A stretch of DNA of 64,000 bases from Anticarsia gemmatalis (taxonomy: Eukaryota > Arthropoda > Insecta > Lepidoptera > Erebidae). The DNA is taken from the NCBI RefSeq assembly GCF_050436995.1, contig NC_134763.1, forward strand, positions 9,605,001 to 9,669,000. The letters are read 5' to 3'. Within the stretch, counting starts at the first letter, position 1; the number at the start of each line of letters is the position of its first letter. Below the pieces are notes generated by a model that searched no databases, was not told the DNA's origin, and worked only from the letters and a program-made list of their open reading frames with translations. Positions 21,677 to 34,742 of this stretch are shown piece after piece. A program made the translations under genes and the position numbers.

Positions 21677-24600
21677 AACATATCACTTAATAATATAAAT
21701 CCTGTACAGAGAAAAATAATAATGACGCACAAAAACCAGGAAGATACACATACAATAAGAAAATAAATAAGCTATAGGTAGACATAATTGAACATCTGAG
21801 AATAGAATCGTTTGATAATGGACTCTCCCGAAATTAGCTATCACGATTACATTATTTATAGGCTAGTAATCTTTTTGTAATATGGGTATTATATCTACGC
21901 TTTATGTATGAATTGCTTTTATTTGAAACCTTCGGATGGTATAAATATAGGTTATTCCAATTTAATAATATTTTTTGTGATTGTTACAAATTACATTTAT
22001 TTTCGACATATAAATAAAATAAATTTAGACTATATCAAAATTATAAGTTGTGATTTTTATAATTTCAATTCCTGTAGAACTTACAGGTTTTGGACTTATA
22101 AAATGAAATATAAAAATAATGAACCAAAAGCATATAAAAGCGATTGCATGTTCAAAATTTAATGTTACACGCTACTTGTATGGTGATGCATTGTAGCTTT
22201 ATCTAATAATCATAATTAGCATTTTTTCATGTCATAAAACTAATGATCCCAGTCAGATAACAGATATTATGACTCTATCAAGACTGTACATCCTCATTCA
22301 ATATAAAGAACTTTTACTATAGTACTTCTTCTTTAGAATCATTGTCAAAACAACACAGAACTTTGCCAAAAATCAAGTGGAACGCCAAAACATATGATTG
22401 TCATGCACAAAACAATATACCTACGCAGTCTCTGTCAATCTACTTTTACGAGTCGCTGGGGCCACTTGATATGTTTTATGTTTTCCATTCATTTTTAGAG
22501 AGGTATGCAAATGTTTAGCGACAAATACTTTCCAGCTTGTTCGTGTATTATGAAGTTCTTGACTGTATGATCAGGTTTGTTATGAGTTTGATGTCGTTTT
22601 TAATAATTAAGATCTAGGTATATAACGCAATACTTTTATTAAACCACTTTGCCAGTAATATGGTCAATTGTTTCGAATTAAAAGAGTGGAACTTATTATA
22701 AATTTTTTACTAATTTTGGTGTTTTTTTTTTGTGTTTTGTGTGGAGACGAAAAATAAAGGACTTTTTTGATATGAATTTATTTTCTACCACATATATATA
22801 ATAATATAAGAAATCGTAATATTCTTCTAGCTTCATTATAATATCTTATGATATTTTGACACATGTTGTTATAAATGAACTAAAGCTTTATTCTACTCAG
22901 TGAAATAAGTATTAGTTATCTAGTTTTTGCTTGTATCTAGGTTCACATTTATCCGCGTAAGTTGTCGGACATCTGTCAAAAACTTCGGGATAATCTTGAC
23001 GTGTATATTACAAGTTTTGTGACACCCAGTCTGTTGGGCGGCTCAGTTCTACGAATCAATTTTCTTTACTTGACAACTTTGAGATCTATACATAATATAC
23101 ATATATGTATAGTATAGAAAGCCGGAGATACTCCGTCTGTTGCTATTTTAATAAAAGTATCTCTTTGTTTGGTAGCCGTTCAAATTTGTAGTGACCAGAG
23201 ATTTTGAGAGCATGCAATCTGCTTAATCTACACTTGTCTACCATAGACCTCTAGAGTGTAAATTAAAATTTAAGATCCCGTCATTTACGTTGTAAAATCC
23301 TTGCCGTTTTAGACCAAAGCTAGTGTCTAGATTTAAGGCCTGGGCTTGATGACCTAAAACAGGTAGTAATAGCGCTATTATAAAATGTCCTGTGTATAAT
23401 AAAGCTTCAAATATCTTTCCAAATATTGATAAACCCTATTACAAATCTCACACAATAAATAATTTAAGTTAAACATTGGCTAAACCCCAATTTCAGCCAT
23501 ACATTCAAAAACGAGAAGCTAAATTCGTTCTATTTATTAAATGAAACAGGGCAGTGACCTAACCGGGATTGATTGCGTTACCCTCACGGTCGCTGGCAGC
23601 CAGTGTGGTTGTTTGAGCCAAAACGGTCACAATTTCATTGGCTCCTTGACCTGGTAATACGGTTAACTTAGTTGATAATTTACGTCGCGATACATTTTGC
23701 AGCCATATGTATGTGGTCTGTTCGTTTTACTGGGAATTTACGTGTGGTGTTTTATTGTTAAATTTGCAGTGTTAATACAATTTCACTTCGGCTTCCTTAT
23801 TTAGCTTTAAATGATTGCTTTCTGCTTGGTTCTTATAAAACTGATGTTTGTCATTTATTTTTAAATAATTACTAGTAGTCAGGGTAGAATACACAAAACC
23901 AAATTTAATAAAATGTGTCGACACTTAGACAGTCACCTAGAAGCTAACCATAACTATATTTTTTCAAGAGTTGACCTGATTTCTTTAAAATAGGGAACAA
24001 AGCTTTATAAACGGGCAAGACCGTGAAGGCCGGCCACCTGTATTTCAAATCAAATGTGACTTAAAAGAATTACTCTACGATTGCACTACTAATATGTAAA
24101 ACTATTACCAAACTGGAATAGGCAATAAACACTACAAAACAGCAAAGGAAAAAGAACGTACATCACAACCTCACTTTTAACTCCCATAAAAAAGTTGTCA
24201 AAACCTTTTCAGCGTGTCACTAAAGAGAAAATGAAAAATCCCTTGCGTCACGCCATCGATCTAAAACGCTATATATTGTGATGTACGGGACCTCTGGCGG
24301 TATTTATTGGAGTTCCCAATCCGGGTAAGCGGTCAATGGCGGCTGATCGATGGTATTATGCAAATGTTGTTTGGTTTTGTTGTTCCTTGTTGAATATTGT
24401 ATATTTAGCTTGTCCTTGTTTGGTATTGATTGTGTTATGCGAGATTTTATTATTGGCTAGTAAAAGTCAGCGACGTTGCTGAGTCAAATGATTTTCGGAG
24501 GTGCCGGGTATCGTCTGGCATATTTTACCAATCTACATTTTCGTGTAAGCCTTCCACACGTCACTGAAAAACTTTATGTAAGTTTCTATTTTTTGTTAAA

Positions 24601-24840
24601 TAAGTTGGTATAGTTCAATGTTAGTTGAGTAATATCATAATTATATTTTTTATATAGCACAATCAGTCAATTTGTAGACTGATTTGACACTTATCTACTA
24701 AAACGACAACGATTGAATACTTTACACACTATACGATTTTTTCGACACAATCGAAAAAGCATTCATTCTACACACGCTACTACACTAGTTGCATAATCAT
24801 ATTTCGTCCATGATTCGTACAACCAAAGTCGTGAATAAAA
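21677..24840. other. AT-rich non-coding DNA with two islands
   Basis: No gene seen. Islands of mixed composition occur at about 23560-23660 and 24230-24370; the second contains an octamer ATGCAAAT (POU-type) at 24358-24365. A short hairpin, CTATACAT...ATGTATAG, lies near 23090. Confidence 0.35.
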
Positions 24841-24850
24841 GCTAGTGACG

Positions 24851-24960
24851 TATAAATTTGCGAACGACTCTCAGGGGACTCTCCGGTCAGTCAACCGCAC
24901 GACGCATTATTGCCGACATTCTGTTTGTGAAATATGTGACCGCAGTATATTTCGTGGCGT
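24851..24960 (+). promoter_or_regulatory. Candidate core promoter, plus strand
   Basis: TATAAAT at 24851-24857 and, downstream, GGTCAGTC with the arthropod initiator TCAGT (A at 24889) followed by a GC-richer stretch, CAACCGCACGACGCATTATT. The TATA-to-initiator gap of ~38 bp is longer than the usual ~30. No coding frame or splice donor could be tied to it. Confidence 0.2.
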
Positions 24961-25569
24961 TGAAATGTGTATTTTTTGGTTGTGGTTTTACTAATTATGT
25001 CCAGTGCAAGGATAAGTAACGAAAATGCCAGATGTGTCACAATTTTAATAAAATAGCGAAGTAGCAAAAGTATTTACTGGATTTATTATAGTCCACAAAT
25101 ATACAGGCTGTTAAAAACCCAACTTAACATTATTTGCTATTAAAAAACCCCACAGAACCTTTCTTTTATACCTTCTTTACTTTTTTGGTTAAAAAAGAAA
25201 TTAACTTTTTGTTACACAGGTGAAGTGTGGATAGCAATAATATGAATATAATAATACATAAAAATCTGGTAAAAGCATAAAAAAGGGACTTGGGTACCAT
25301 GTCAGAAATAAGGAGCCCGATTCAGTTCAAATTCAAAGTAAGTAAATCTGAATAGTTATATTATTATTTTGCATACAACAATGTTGATAGCTATACAAAC
25401 ATAATTGCCTTCATAGTAAATTGAACGAAGTAATAACGTGTTTCAATTCTGATCACTGATTTGTTTCACTATCACATTACAAAGGAATAATTGCATATTT
25501 GTAATGCATTACAAATATTTGAATTTGACCAGTTCATATTAGTTCCTGTGACATGAACCAAATCTATGT
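24961..25569. other. AT-rich non-coding DNA
   Basis: No feature recognised between the promoter candidate and the LINE remnant. Confidence 0.4.
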
Positions 25570-25700
25570 CATCATCATCATCATCTCAGCCGGGAATCGT
25601 CCACTGCTGGACAAAGGCCTCCCCCATCGAGCGCCAATAGGACCGGTCCTGGGCCGCCCTCATCCATCGGACTCCGGCAACCCTTACCAGGTCGTCGTAA
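25570..25700 (-). pseudogene. RTE-type LINE 3' end, coding remnant and (GAT)n tail
   Basis: On the minus strand the end of a polymerase ORF is still readable: DDLVRVAGVRWMRAAQDRS, then WRSMGEAFVQQWTIPG and a stop. A GATGATGATGATGATGA tail follows directly. This is the standard C-terminus and microsatellite tail of RTE-like non-LTR retrotransposons. It is 5'-truncated, as most LINE copies are, with no frameshift in the part kept, so it is younger than the other RTE remnants here. Confidence 0.8.
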
Positions 25701-28700
25701 ATCTATATACCTGAATGAAAATAATAAAACGCCTAAATATGTGGTGCTTAAGGCAGAACTCTCGAACGGTTCGATCAATTCGACTAACTATATTTTTTTC
25801 CATATTTTCATTAACACATGGGAAAGGTTTTTAGGACGAGTGAGCAGTATTTTTTATAAGCTGGACAGGTCGGCTAGTGGAAAGTAAAGACGTAAAACTT
25901 TTGCATTATTTAAGAGAAAAATATCAAGTCCGTTTTAGCCTTTCAAGCACATATTTACAACTATTGGTTGTCTACTTATCTAATTTGACAACACTAAAAA
26001 TAGCGTTCTGTTAAAAAAAATAATATCCAAGAAAATTTGCTAAGCATATACATAGTTTTTTATATATATATTGAATTAATATACATTGACCATATGCAGC
26101 AGCACACAATTGAAAAATAACAAGCAATAATTTGCACGATCAACCTACCTAACGGAAAAGTACTCTACTTTTTCTCTAACAAAATTAAATCAATTTAAAA
26201 CTCCAATTACGTAACACTATTAATATATTTTAAAAAGCAAAATAAAATACATAATATGAGCTTTTAAAGCACTTTCGAGTCTATCTTCGTATCGAAAGGA
26301 GCTTTTAACAACGAAGGAGGTGGCATTAAGCCCGCTTTGCGTTGTCACCGTGCAGTAGTCGACGGTGGGCACTAAGCTTTATTTATGTTCTACTTTTATA
26401 TTAACGGGCGAAGAAAATTGTTTAATTATATTAGTTCTATATAAAGTTAGTGTTTAGTTTTAAAGTTGTTTAGAAAATGTTTTTAGAATCGGTATATTCT
26501 TGGAAAAGCAGGATTTTTTAACGTTCTTCTTCTTATCTTAACGTTTAAAATGCTGTTAGTATGTATTTTTTGCTTCAAAATAAATGTTAGCTTTTCTAAG
26601 GCAAAAAAAATATTGACGCGGTGGCATGAGTAAAAACTTAGATACATTTAACATGCAACAATCGATCAAAGATATATAAATAAATAATTTATAATAAAAG
26701 TTCAAAAAGCTTAAATGTCGGTCAGCCACAAAAACTGCTAGAAGTTTAAAAATAATCACGTTAGCTGTTACATCTTTCACTGCTTAGAGAAAATTCAAAC
26801 CTAGTCTAATCACTTCTCATCACGTATTTGTTCAGCGGTATTTGTAGCCAACTAAAGCATTATAAATATATATTAATACTCACATTATCTATTCCCTTAG
26901 TATAATATTACCCGTGTTTATTCCAGCCAGTAATTTGTCACATATTTGCCTTGCTAAATGGCTCGTGGGCAGGTTAAATAATTCTTGTTCTGACCAAATA
27001 TTTGTATGCCTATGTTTGTTGTGTACTAATGTTTGTAGATACTTGTGATGGTAAAGATTTTTTGTTTTAGGATTTGATGTAGTGTTCCTATTATTATTCG
27101 TAAATAGTAATTTTGTACGTCATTGCGCATGACACTCGTAGCTTGTATGAAAATGCATTTAATTTTTATACTTTACAAAATATTATTAGTTAAATAATGT
27201 ATTTTTATTGTTTATCAAAATGTCAAATTTGTGCCTATATTATAATACAGTTCACTCATTCTTTATTGAATTAATTCTATCGTCTAAATTCTGACTGCCA
27301 TTTGTGAGTAAAATAAAATTATATTGAAATCAGCTTTATGTACTAGTATTAACAAATAGTCAATTAAATTCAACATTTCACCCAAGACGTCCAGTTGCCC
27401 AGTGTCTACGTCAAAAACAATTTAACTCAAACATTACCCAATAACTTAATAATATTCTATTATTCCATTATATTTATCACTTTAATTCAATCCAATATTT
27501 AAGTCAGCGGTATAAAGGGCTCATGTCAAAACCATTGCTGTCAGCCTTCTATTGTTCAACTGACAAACGCATTCGTCTTGCGTAAGGACGTTTAAAAATA
27601 AAGACCCGTTTATTTATTGTTTATCAAACATTCTGAAGATCTAAAATCTGTTTTAATATTAAAATTTACTGGTGGTTTGTAAGACTAGATGTATGGATGT
27701 GAATGAAACAAGAGATGTTTGTAAGTTGCAAGTGGCGTTCTTTGGTCTCTACCTACCCCTTGGGAAAAGAAGCGTTGTTTTAATGCATTAAAATTTTCAT
27801 TACAAATCATAGTTTGACTATCAATAATGCTAATTTCAAATCTAGGAACAAAAAGGTTTATCTAGACCTCCGATAACTTAAAGGCATTTTTTTATACATA
27901 GGTACATAAAAGTCATAAGGTACATAAAAGCAACTCCAAAAAAAGAGATACCCAATTTATTGCTGAAGAAATGACGACGTCATTGAAAAGGTCGTTCAGA
28001 GATAGGTACAATTAATAATAATCATAGTGACGTCCCCCGTGACTTAAATTTAGTTAAGTCATGATTTAAATTTCCTCTAAATCTATTGGAGGAAAATTAT
28101 TCCTTACCAAGGAATTCCTAGATGCAAGTTAGTTTCAATAAAACGAGGTCATATTCGTAACCAATATGCTCCAGCTTTTGAATCTAGCATAAAGCAATAT
28201 GGTTTAGTGCTAAGCTAGCTACTTCGGTGCCAATTTGCATAACCTTTTGTAGGTTTCAAGCTGAACATCGGACCGTTCTGTAAGGGGCATCGTGGTCCGA
28301 AATCGGAACACGTTCTAATTTCATCACCCTCGAATTTGAACCCTTTTGTTGTCAGTCATGACGGAATTGAATAATATTATGATGTGAAACAATGGGAGTG
28401 TAACGTGGCATTTTATTTTTATTACTTTTACTTATTGTGTGGATTGTTTGTGAAGGTGTGTATTATAATTTAAACGGGTCTTTGTCTTCAATGAAAATGA
28501 AAAAATAATGGTATTTATCGAAAAATGGTAATCGCATCTCGTTATCATTATTTTATGATGAGTCCAAATACTACCACCATTGGCTTTACTGGCACGTTGG
28601 CAATTATAAATAATTCATAAAAACTCTAAAGCTTGTCTGTCCGCTCCCTTGTACGAATAAAAAGTAATTTTGATGTAACTTGGAGATAGATGAAGGCTTC

Positions 28701-29170
28701 CTAAAAAAATGTTAATAGTATAACCTTACTAAAATAAAAAAACTTATAATATGGCCATCTAAAAAATACATTTCAGGTCATCGCAGGTCATATACACTTA
28801 ATTCCGTTCAAATTCTGGTTTTCCATATATCACGGCTGTATCTAGTTTGCGAGTTATGTCATCCAATGTAACTCGTTCAACAAATAAATCCGCTTTGATA
28901 AATAAAATATAAAAACGTTCAAATACTAAAGGTGGATTCATGTTGATAACTTTTATAACATATTTTATTATGCCCTGCAAATATAATAGTTGTCCTGCCA
29001 ATTTAATTGTGCTATATATTTCGTGTTGTTGTCGCTTTAAACAAAGTAATGTAGGAGATTCTTCCAAAGAGTTTCTGTTAAAAGTTCAGAGATAAAACAT
29101 TTTCAAGGTTATATAAGCATTCGTTTCCTCGTGTCATGAAATACACATAATTAAATGAAGAGATGTACTT
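25701..29170. other. AT-rich non-coding DNA
   Basis: No gene. Candidate conserved islands lie at about 26280-26390 (GAAAGGAGCTTTTAACAACG, GTGCAGTAGTCGACGGTGGG) and 28240-28345 (CATCGGACCGTTCTGTAAGG). One family B copy lies at 27687-27768. Confidence 0.35.
27687..27768 (-). repeat. Interspersed repeat family B copy
   Basis: On plus it reads GATGTATGGATGTGAATGAA, then GCAAGTGGCGTTCTTTGGTC and TCTACCTACCCCTTGGG, the full block order of the family in reverse. Confidence 0.7.
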
Positions 29171-29172
29171 AC

Positions 29173-29370
29173 GACTTTATATAAAATGTAGGTGGCATTT
29201 AAAAACGCCTACTACTTGAGTATTCCTATTGTTCTTTTGCCAATTAAATATAGTGTAACCCAACAAAAGCAGAGGAACGAACGTTACAGAAAAAGCAATC
29301 AACGCGGAATCGGAACGCCGATAGAACTGCCAGTCGCCGGCGTCGTGTGTCCCCGCCCTTATAACTCGTT
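29173..29370 (-). promoter_or_regulatory. Possible 5' non-coding exon with strong donor, minus strand
   Basis: On the minus strand AAAGTC|GTAAGTACA is a near-consensus splice donor directly below 29173. About 150-200 bp upstream is a GC-rich segment with TTATAAGGGCGGGGACACAC, TATA-like, and a TTCAGTA initiator-like sequence. A 71-codon frame (29177-29392, ending ...FKCHLHFI) stops 4 nt before the donor, so the exon would be non-coding. Same strand as the Ig exon 26.5 kb away. Speculative. Confidence 0.2.
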
Positions 29371-32171
29371 TACTGAACAAAACTCCCAACAAAATAACCT
29401 AAAAGAGAGAAAAATAATAGAACACACTAAATTGTCTATTTTTTACGATTGACTGGAACCTACCATGGAATTGAACCAAATATTTTGTGCGTATAAATTG
29501 CTGGCCCAGTTGTACCGTTAACAGAGCTTGTATCCAAACTAGTTGGAAGTTATGTTTTGTTTAGGCCTCCAGTTGTCCCCTAGTGGGGTATTAAGTGAAT
29601 TTTGTGTTTTTGGGTAATTTATACGTGCGTGTATTGCGAATTAAAAAGTTTTTGAGGTCTCAAAATTTTGTTAGAGACTTGGAAATGACACTCAAGTTGT
29701 TCGGGGAATATTGCGGTGATATTCTTTTAAAGACTAAATGTTAAGTTCAGAATATTTGAATAAAATATTTTAAGTGTTCGTGTTAGATTTTGTTTTTATT
29801 GTGATGTTTTGTTTTGTTATCTTGTTAAGTTTTATGGCCATTGAAAGTACAAACAGATTGTTATATTTTTTTAGTTACGTGATAGTGTCGTATTTATTCG
29901 AAACCTCGTTTACCGTTAATAGTGGGATTTTTTTGCGGTATAAATAGTTTGAAAATTGTTTTTTTACTTTTTGTATAGCTTTTGGCTATATTGAATGTAA
30001 CTAAAGCTTCTAGCGGGCTATTTATTAAAATGGTGACATATCTTTTAAAATTAATTTTCTTATAAGTATTGGCTTTTACAGAAATAGCTTGCGTCTACAA
30101 CAAAATAACACAAAACTAAATATTTATGAACAAGAAAACTAAAAGAATCATTAAATAAAATGTACCATTAATAGCAGAATTCAGTAGAAATGTTCTCGTA
30201 ACGATTTAATAGTATAAAAATTACTGTAATTGTACAAAGTGGGGGCAAGGCATTGAAGGAATCGACATAAATATTTCTTAGTACACTTTGAATTACATTT
30301 TACTGTTAATAGTCATTGTTATGCCTTTAAGTTTTCAACGAAACTTCTTTTGAGTTTGTGTTTAATGTAAAATAGTTTACGTAGACTGGCTACAGAGAAA
30401 CATCTATGATCATATGGATTATTTTAGGCGGATGTTAGTCATTTCAGCCATATGTTTTTCTTCCGTAGGAGACACTCAAGAGGCTTTGCTTAATTTTTAT
30501 CGCTATTATAAACAATTTTAAGTTATTTTCGTGTATTGATCCCCAGGATTGCGGATAGAGCTTTCAGTAAGTGAGATAATTAGTATTAATTTAATAATAA
30601 TATGTGAAATCACAAATTATTTATGTTTAGTGTCTGGGTTAATCAAAAAGTCACAATTTGTTTTTTACGATTTGTATTCTGGCCATAATGTGAGCATATT
30701 TTGATCGATGTTTAAGATATCTAAGTTACAAAAAAGCCATTCATTCAGAAAACATCAGTTCAAAGAATCGCTAGGAATTTTCCAAGACATTTCTGTAAAC
30801 TTGTTCTTCCATTTCTTCAGAACTATTGCATCCGAGATTAATTTTCCGAATCATTGGTCACTCTCACAGTACGCTGGGTACGGAGATGTTTCCAGTACTT
30901 TCTATAACTTAGCAATTCTAATTTACTGCAGTCTTTGAATGATGTATACTGTCTTCATTTATTTTATTCATTGGAATTGTAAGGTTTTGCTCAATGGAAT
31001 GTTTAATGGGTTTGGGTTAATCTGTTCTGTCGATTATTCTTTTGTTTAGTGATTTAGTATAATGATTGTCAAGTTTGTTCATATAGTACTTTTTCTATTT
31101 AATTGTATATTAATTTCATTATTCTGAACAGCTAGTATTTAATTTAAAAAATGTTGCTTTAAATGTAATTTAAAATTTCAATCATATTTTTTTAATGTAA
31201 AATTTTGGGCAGGCTCTAGGCTATGAATAGAACGCTCGATAGGCCGTAAAAAAACCTTGTAAAGAGCTTAAAATATTAGATGTAGAACTGTAAAATATTG
31301 AAAACAAAAACTATTTAATCGCAAAATAAGAGCATCAGTAACATCAGTACTTTATTACCATTTCGTAGTATCACGTAATAACCCACCAAAATATCGTACC
31401 AACCCTCGCTCAATCCACATCAAACGAAAATTAAACCATAACTCAGTAATTTTTTCACAACCGTATAAATTGGCTATTTAATTTGAAATTCACATATCAT
31501 ATTATTTCCCGTAACGGCGTTATCCAACACCACCCTGTATTAATTTGCGAGAACACACTGTATTATGCGTGGGTCTGCGCTTAACGGTAGCATACATATT
31601 TATGTAGGTGAGCCTATTAATATTTATAAGGAAGTGTCGTTACCGATCGCTGTAATGTTTCATAGTATGTTATAATCGTTGCTATTATACGCTATGTCGT
31701 GATAGAGGTTGATGATGTCATTCTGTTTAGTTAGGTTCAGGTTTTAGGAGACTATGGATAGGCTAGGATTAAGGTTGATGATACATTGTGTTTGGCTTTA
31801 CATGGTTTGTGTTGAAGCAGATTAGTAGCTGTGGAAGAACGTACGCATAGATAGTTGATGAAATGTTTTGGTTAACAATTTTAGTGAGAAGTCCTGTGAA
31901 GATGTTTTTAATCTGTAAAGTGTATGATGTGACAAATCCACATCATAAGATCTTATCGCTCCTTGAATACAAAAGGGCCACAAATCGAAATCTATAAATT
32001 TTACAGGAGAGCCAAAACAAATTTTTGAAACTGTTTTTTTATAACATTTCATATATTTATTTATTAAATATAAGATGTTAATATATCATTAGATGCGTAT
32101 TTTTTAGCTCTATCTTTCTACAAAATAAACTTTGTAATAGCTGTTACCTATTAAGAGAAAAAAGCATATAA
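29371..32171. other. AT-rich non-coding DNA
   Basis: No gene. An island of mixed composition lies at 31500-31660. TTGAATACAAAAGGGCCACA at about 31963 is a relative of the motif cluster described for 33.7-34.2 kb. Confidence 0.4.
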
Positions 32172-32529
32172 GTCCCTTTTGCATTCAAAATTTGAACCAA
32201 TATTATGATAAATATGTCAAAAATTAAACACAGTTTTACAAATAAAAATGGTTAATTGTACTTTTTCGGTAAAAAAACCGTATCAAAAAGTTTAATAATA
32301 ATTACTAAGTAAAATCATAACTGAATAGACCAGGAAAACATTGTATTAAACAATCTAAATGAAAAAATCTTAACTTTTTATTAAGTAAGTAAAATTATTG
32401 AGATCAACTTTGTGCGTAACTTTCATTATTTAGTAAAATTAAACATCAATCATCATCATCAATCAATGGGTAACGTGACGGGTAGACTGAGTGCAGCAGG
32501 AGTATTAAAGAAATAAGATAATAGAAAAG
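32172..32529. other. AT-rich flank 5' of the RTE remnant
   Basis: Begins with GTCCCTTTTGCATTCAAAA, the inverted form of the motif seen at 33705 and later. (ATC)n-rich sequence lies at 32446-32467. No coding sequence seen. Confidence 0.4.
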
Positions 32530-33575
32530 GTTTTTGAGTTTTATAAGCCTTTATATTTAGCATTCATCGATTATTCCAAAGCTTTTGACAGCATTACTCA
32601 TTCCGCCATAGAATCATCACTCCATCCAAGTCCTACTTAAAGATACTATGTAGAATCGAACCTTCATACATCAAACTCATCAAAGCAATAGACAACAATA
32701 TCATTCCAAATCCAAAGAAGCGTGAAACAGGGAGACCCTCTATCTCCCAAATTATTTACCAGCACCCTCAGAGAAATTTTCAGGAGCCTGGCGGTGTTAT
32801 GGCAATCAAAAGCATAGTTGTAAGTGGTAAACAGTTAACAAACCAATGTTTTGTAGATGACATAGTCCTCTTCTCTTTTTCGGCATCGGAACTCGAATCA
32901 ATGCTCAAAGATCTGAGCACGGCAAACCTTCAGATTGGACTGAGTAAGAACCGTACAAAAACCCAGGTTATGACCAACAACACAAAACGTAGGGTCGAGG
33001 TAGACGGGTACGTCATAGACTATGTCGACGAATACACTTGCTAGGGCCAGATAACCTCTTTTAACAACCGACGGGACAAAGAGTTGGACAAACGTGTCAC
33101 AAGTGCCTGAAAGAGATCCTGGTCCAGGAAAGAGCTAATGAAGGGTAACCTTCCACTGTCACTGAAGTGAAAGCTCGTCGACATGTTTATACCTACTACC
33201 CGTCCTTACCTACGCTGCCCAAACATGGTCCCTTACGGAAAACCAGAAAGAGCCAGACAGCGATGGAGCATAGTATATTATACATCAAAAGACCAGATCA
33301 CGTCCGGAATTCTATACAGCGCTCCCAAACTCGCATAGCCGATGTAAGGGAGAAGACCGCCTGGCTGAAATGGAACTGAGCCGGCCACATTATCCATATG
33401 CATTCGGATAGGTGGACCCGCATATCTACCAACTGGATGCCAGAAGATGGTCATAGCAGACGCGGGAGACTTAAATGGAGATGGCGGGATGACCTAGACG
33501 CATTTGAAAAGGACTGGTCGGATCTTGCCCCTGAAAGAGGAATTTGAAAGGAAAAAGGGTGCCTCTTTACTTTGC
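32530..33575 (+). pseudogene. Decayed RTE-type reverse transcriptase (non-LTR retrotransposon)
   Basis: Fragments appear in the right order but in shifting frames. 'LAFIDYSKAFDSI' near 32560 carries the RT motif A aspartate. 'VKQGDPLSPKLF' at 32722 is the RT fingers/palm motif. 'FVDDIVLFS' near 32850 is the catalytic motif C, usually F/Y-A-D-D. Then come 'GLSKNRTKTQVM', a thumb remnant, and near 33385 'AGHIIHMHSDRWTR' and 'RRGRLKWRWRDDLDAFEKDW', the C-terminal region. At least three frameshifts and several stops separate them. The endonuclease domain is missing. Frames at 32799-33044 and 33167-33379 are pieces of it. The motif order matches RTE-clade polymerases. Confidence 0.85.
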
Positions 33576-33704
33576 CTGCATCAAAATGTATTATTTTATT
33601 TTAAAATTGTAACGAAAACTAAAATTATTATCATACCAAACGGTCATATTTCTGGCTTTCCCATTCTAGCGCGCTAAAAATGATTATTTATTCCACAATA
33701 ATTT

Positions 33705-33905
33705 AATGCAAAAGGGACGTATTTCAAAATATGCTACTGTTATATTACAAAATATAATAACAAATACTAGTGTTTGAATGCAAAACGGTCGTTTTCAGAA
33801 ATATGGCACTTTTGTATTACAAAATATGGTAACAAATACTATAGTTAGAATGCAAAAAGGACGTTTTCCAAAATATGGCAGTTTTGTATTGTAAAATATA
33901 ATCAC
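33705..33905 (+). repeat. 72-bp tandem repeat, 2.8 copies
   Basis: Units begin at 33705, 33777 and 33849 with AATGCAAAA then GGACGTTTTCCAAAATATGG and TTTTGTATTACAAAATAT. The spacing is an exact 72 bp between starts. The units differ at several positions, so the array is not recent. Confidence 0.8.
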
Positions 33906-34280
33906 ATTAACTTGAAATTTTGCTCCCAACACAGACATATTTTGGATTGTGGCACTTTTTCATGCAACTGACGAGCATTTGCGTTGAATCTCCGGGCGCA
34001 ACTCAAAGAGTGGCTATTTTGCACTGACATTACCTGTCAAAGTGAGCTAATGCAAAAAGGGCAGTAAGTCAGTGCAGCCATAATATAAGCAAAAATGATG
34101 GGGGTTTTTTTTTTACTATAAAATATAGTCGGTTCAGGTGTCATTTTTGCAATAAAACGATTTTCATTTTTTTTTGAGTTGTGGCCCTTTTGCATTGAAG
34201 GAGCGTTATAACGTCTTATAAAAAAAGAACTCTTTATTTTTTAAATCAAAGAAAAATACAATCACTTGTAGTTACAAATG
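33906..34280. other. Non-coding DNA with recurring GTGGC-CTTTTGCAT motif
   Basis: Carries ATTGTGGCACTTTTTCATGC (~33953), GAGTGGCTATTTTGCACTGA (~34009), AATGCAAAAAGGGCAG (34049) and GTTGTGGCCCTTTTGCATTG (~34179) in mixed orientation. Possibly subterminal repeats of a degraded DNA transposon. Confidence 0.4.
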
Positions 34281-34300
34281 TGGTAAGCAGAGACCAAAAA
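34281..34300 (+). repeat. Family B fragment
   Basis: Only the TGGTAAGCAGAGACCAAAAA start survives. Confidence 0.4.
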
Positions 34301-34429
34301 ATTTTAATAACTTCGATCGCTACTTACTATTAAAATAATTTCCATCTCTTTGCTATAAAGCGTAATTTATAGAGATTTTTACATGAATAAATTTTGTATC
34401 AATATAATGAACTCAATCAAGCAAGGCCC

Positions 34430-34493
34430 AACTACCCGTGTGTCACAAAAAAAGGTTTCACTATCGAAAATATTGCGTCACACACGCGTAGTT
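34430..34493. repeat. Imperfect inverted repeat, 16-bp arms
   Basis: AACTACCCGTGTGTCA (34430-34445) pairs with TCACACACGCGTAGTT (34478-34493), 14 of 16 positions, around a 32-bp spacer. Foldback or short MITE remnant. Confidence 0.55.
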
Positions 34494-34673
34494 AAGACAG
34501 AATCGTAATTTACAACTTAATCCACAAAAACACATCAAGCCCTAACGATTAATAATATTTATTATTCATTATTTCTGTCCATAACAACATTATTAATTAT
34601 TCTAATACAGAATTCGCTCATTCATAATGTAGCCTTCAAATCCATATCAAAGCTTCGCAGGACGTCAATCACC

Positions 34674-34742
34674 TTTGTATGTCTGTCTGTATGTATGTAT
34701 GTATGAATGTATGTATGTATGTCTGTATTTATGTATGTATGT
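34674..34742 (+). repeat. (ATGT)n microsatellite
   Basis: About 69 bp of GTAT/GTCT tetranucleotides with a few interruptions. The 73-codon frame through it (34675-34896) is a by-product of the repeat. Confidence 0.9.

Noticed and set aside
33705..33905. CRISPR-like array
   Set aside because: The unit is a whole 72-bp tandem repeat without alternating spacers, and the genome is eukaryotic.
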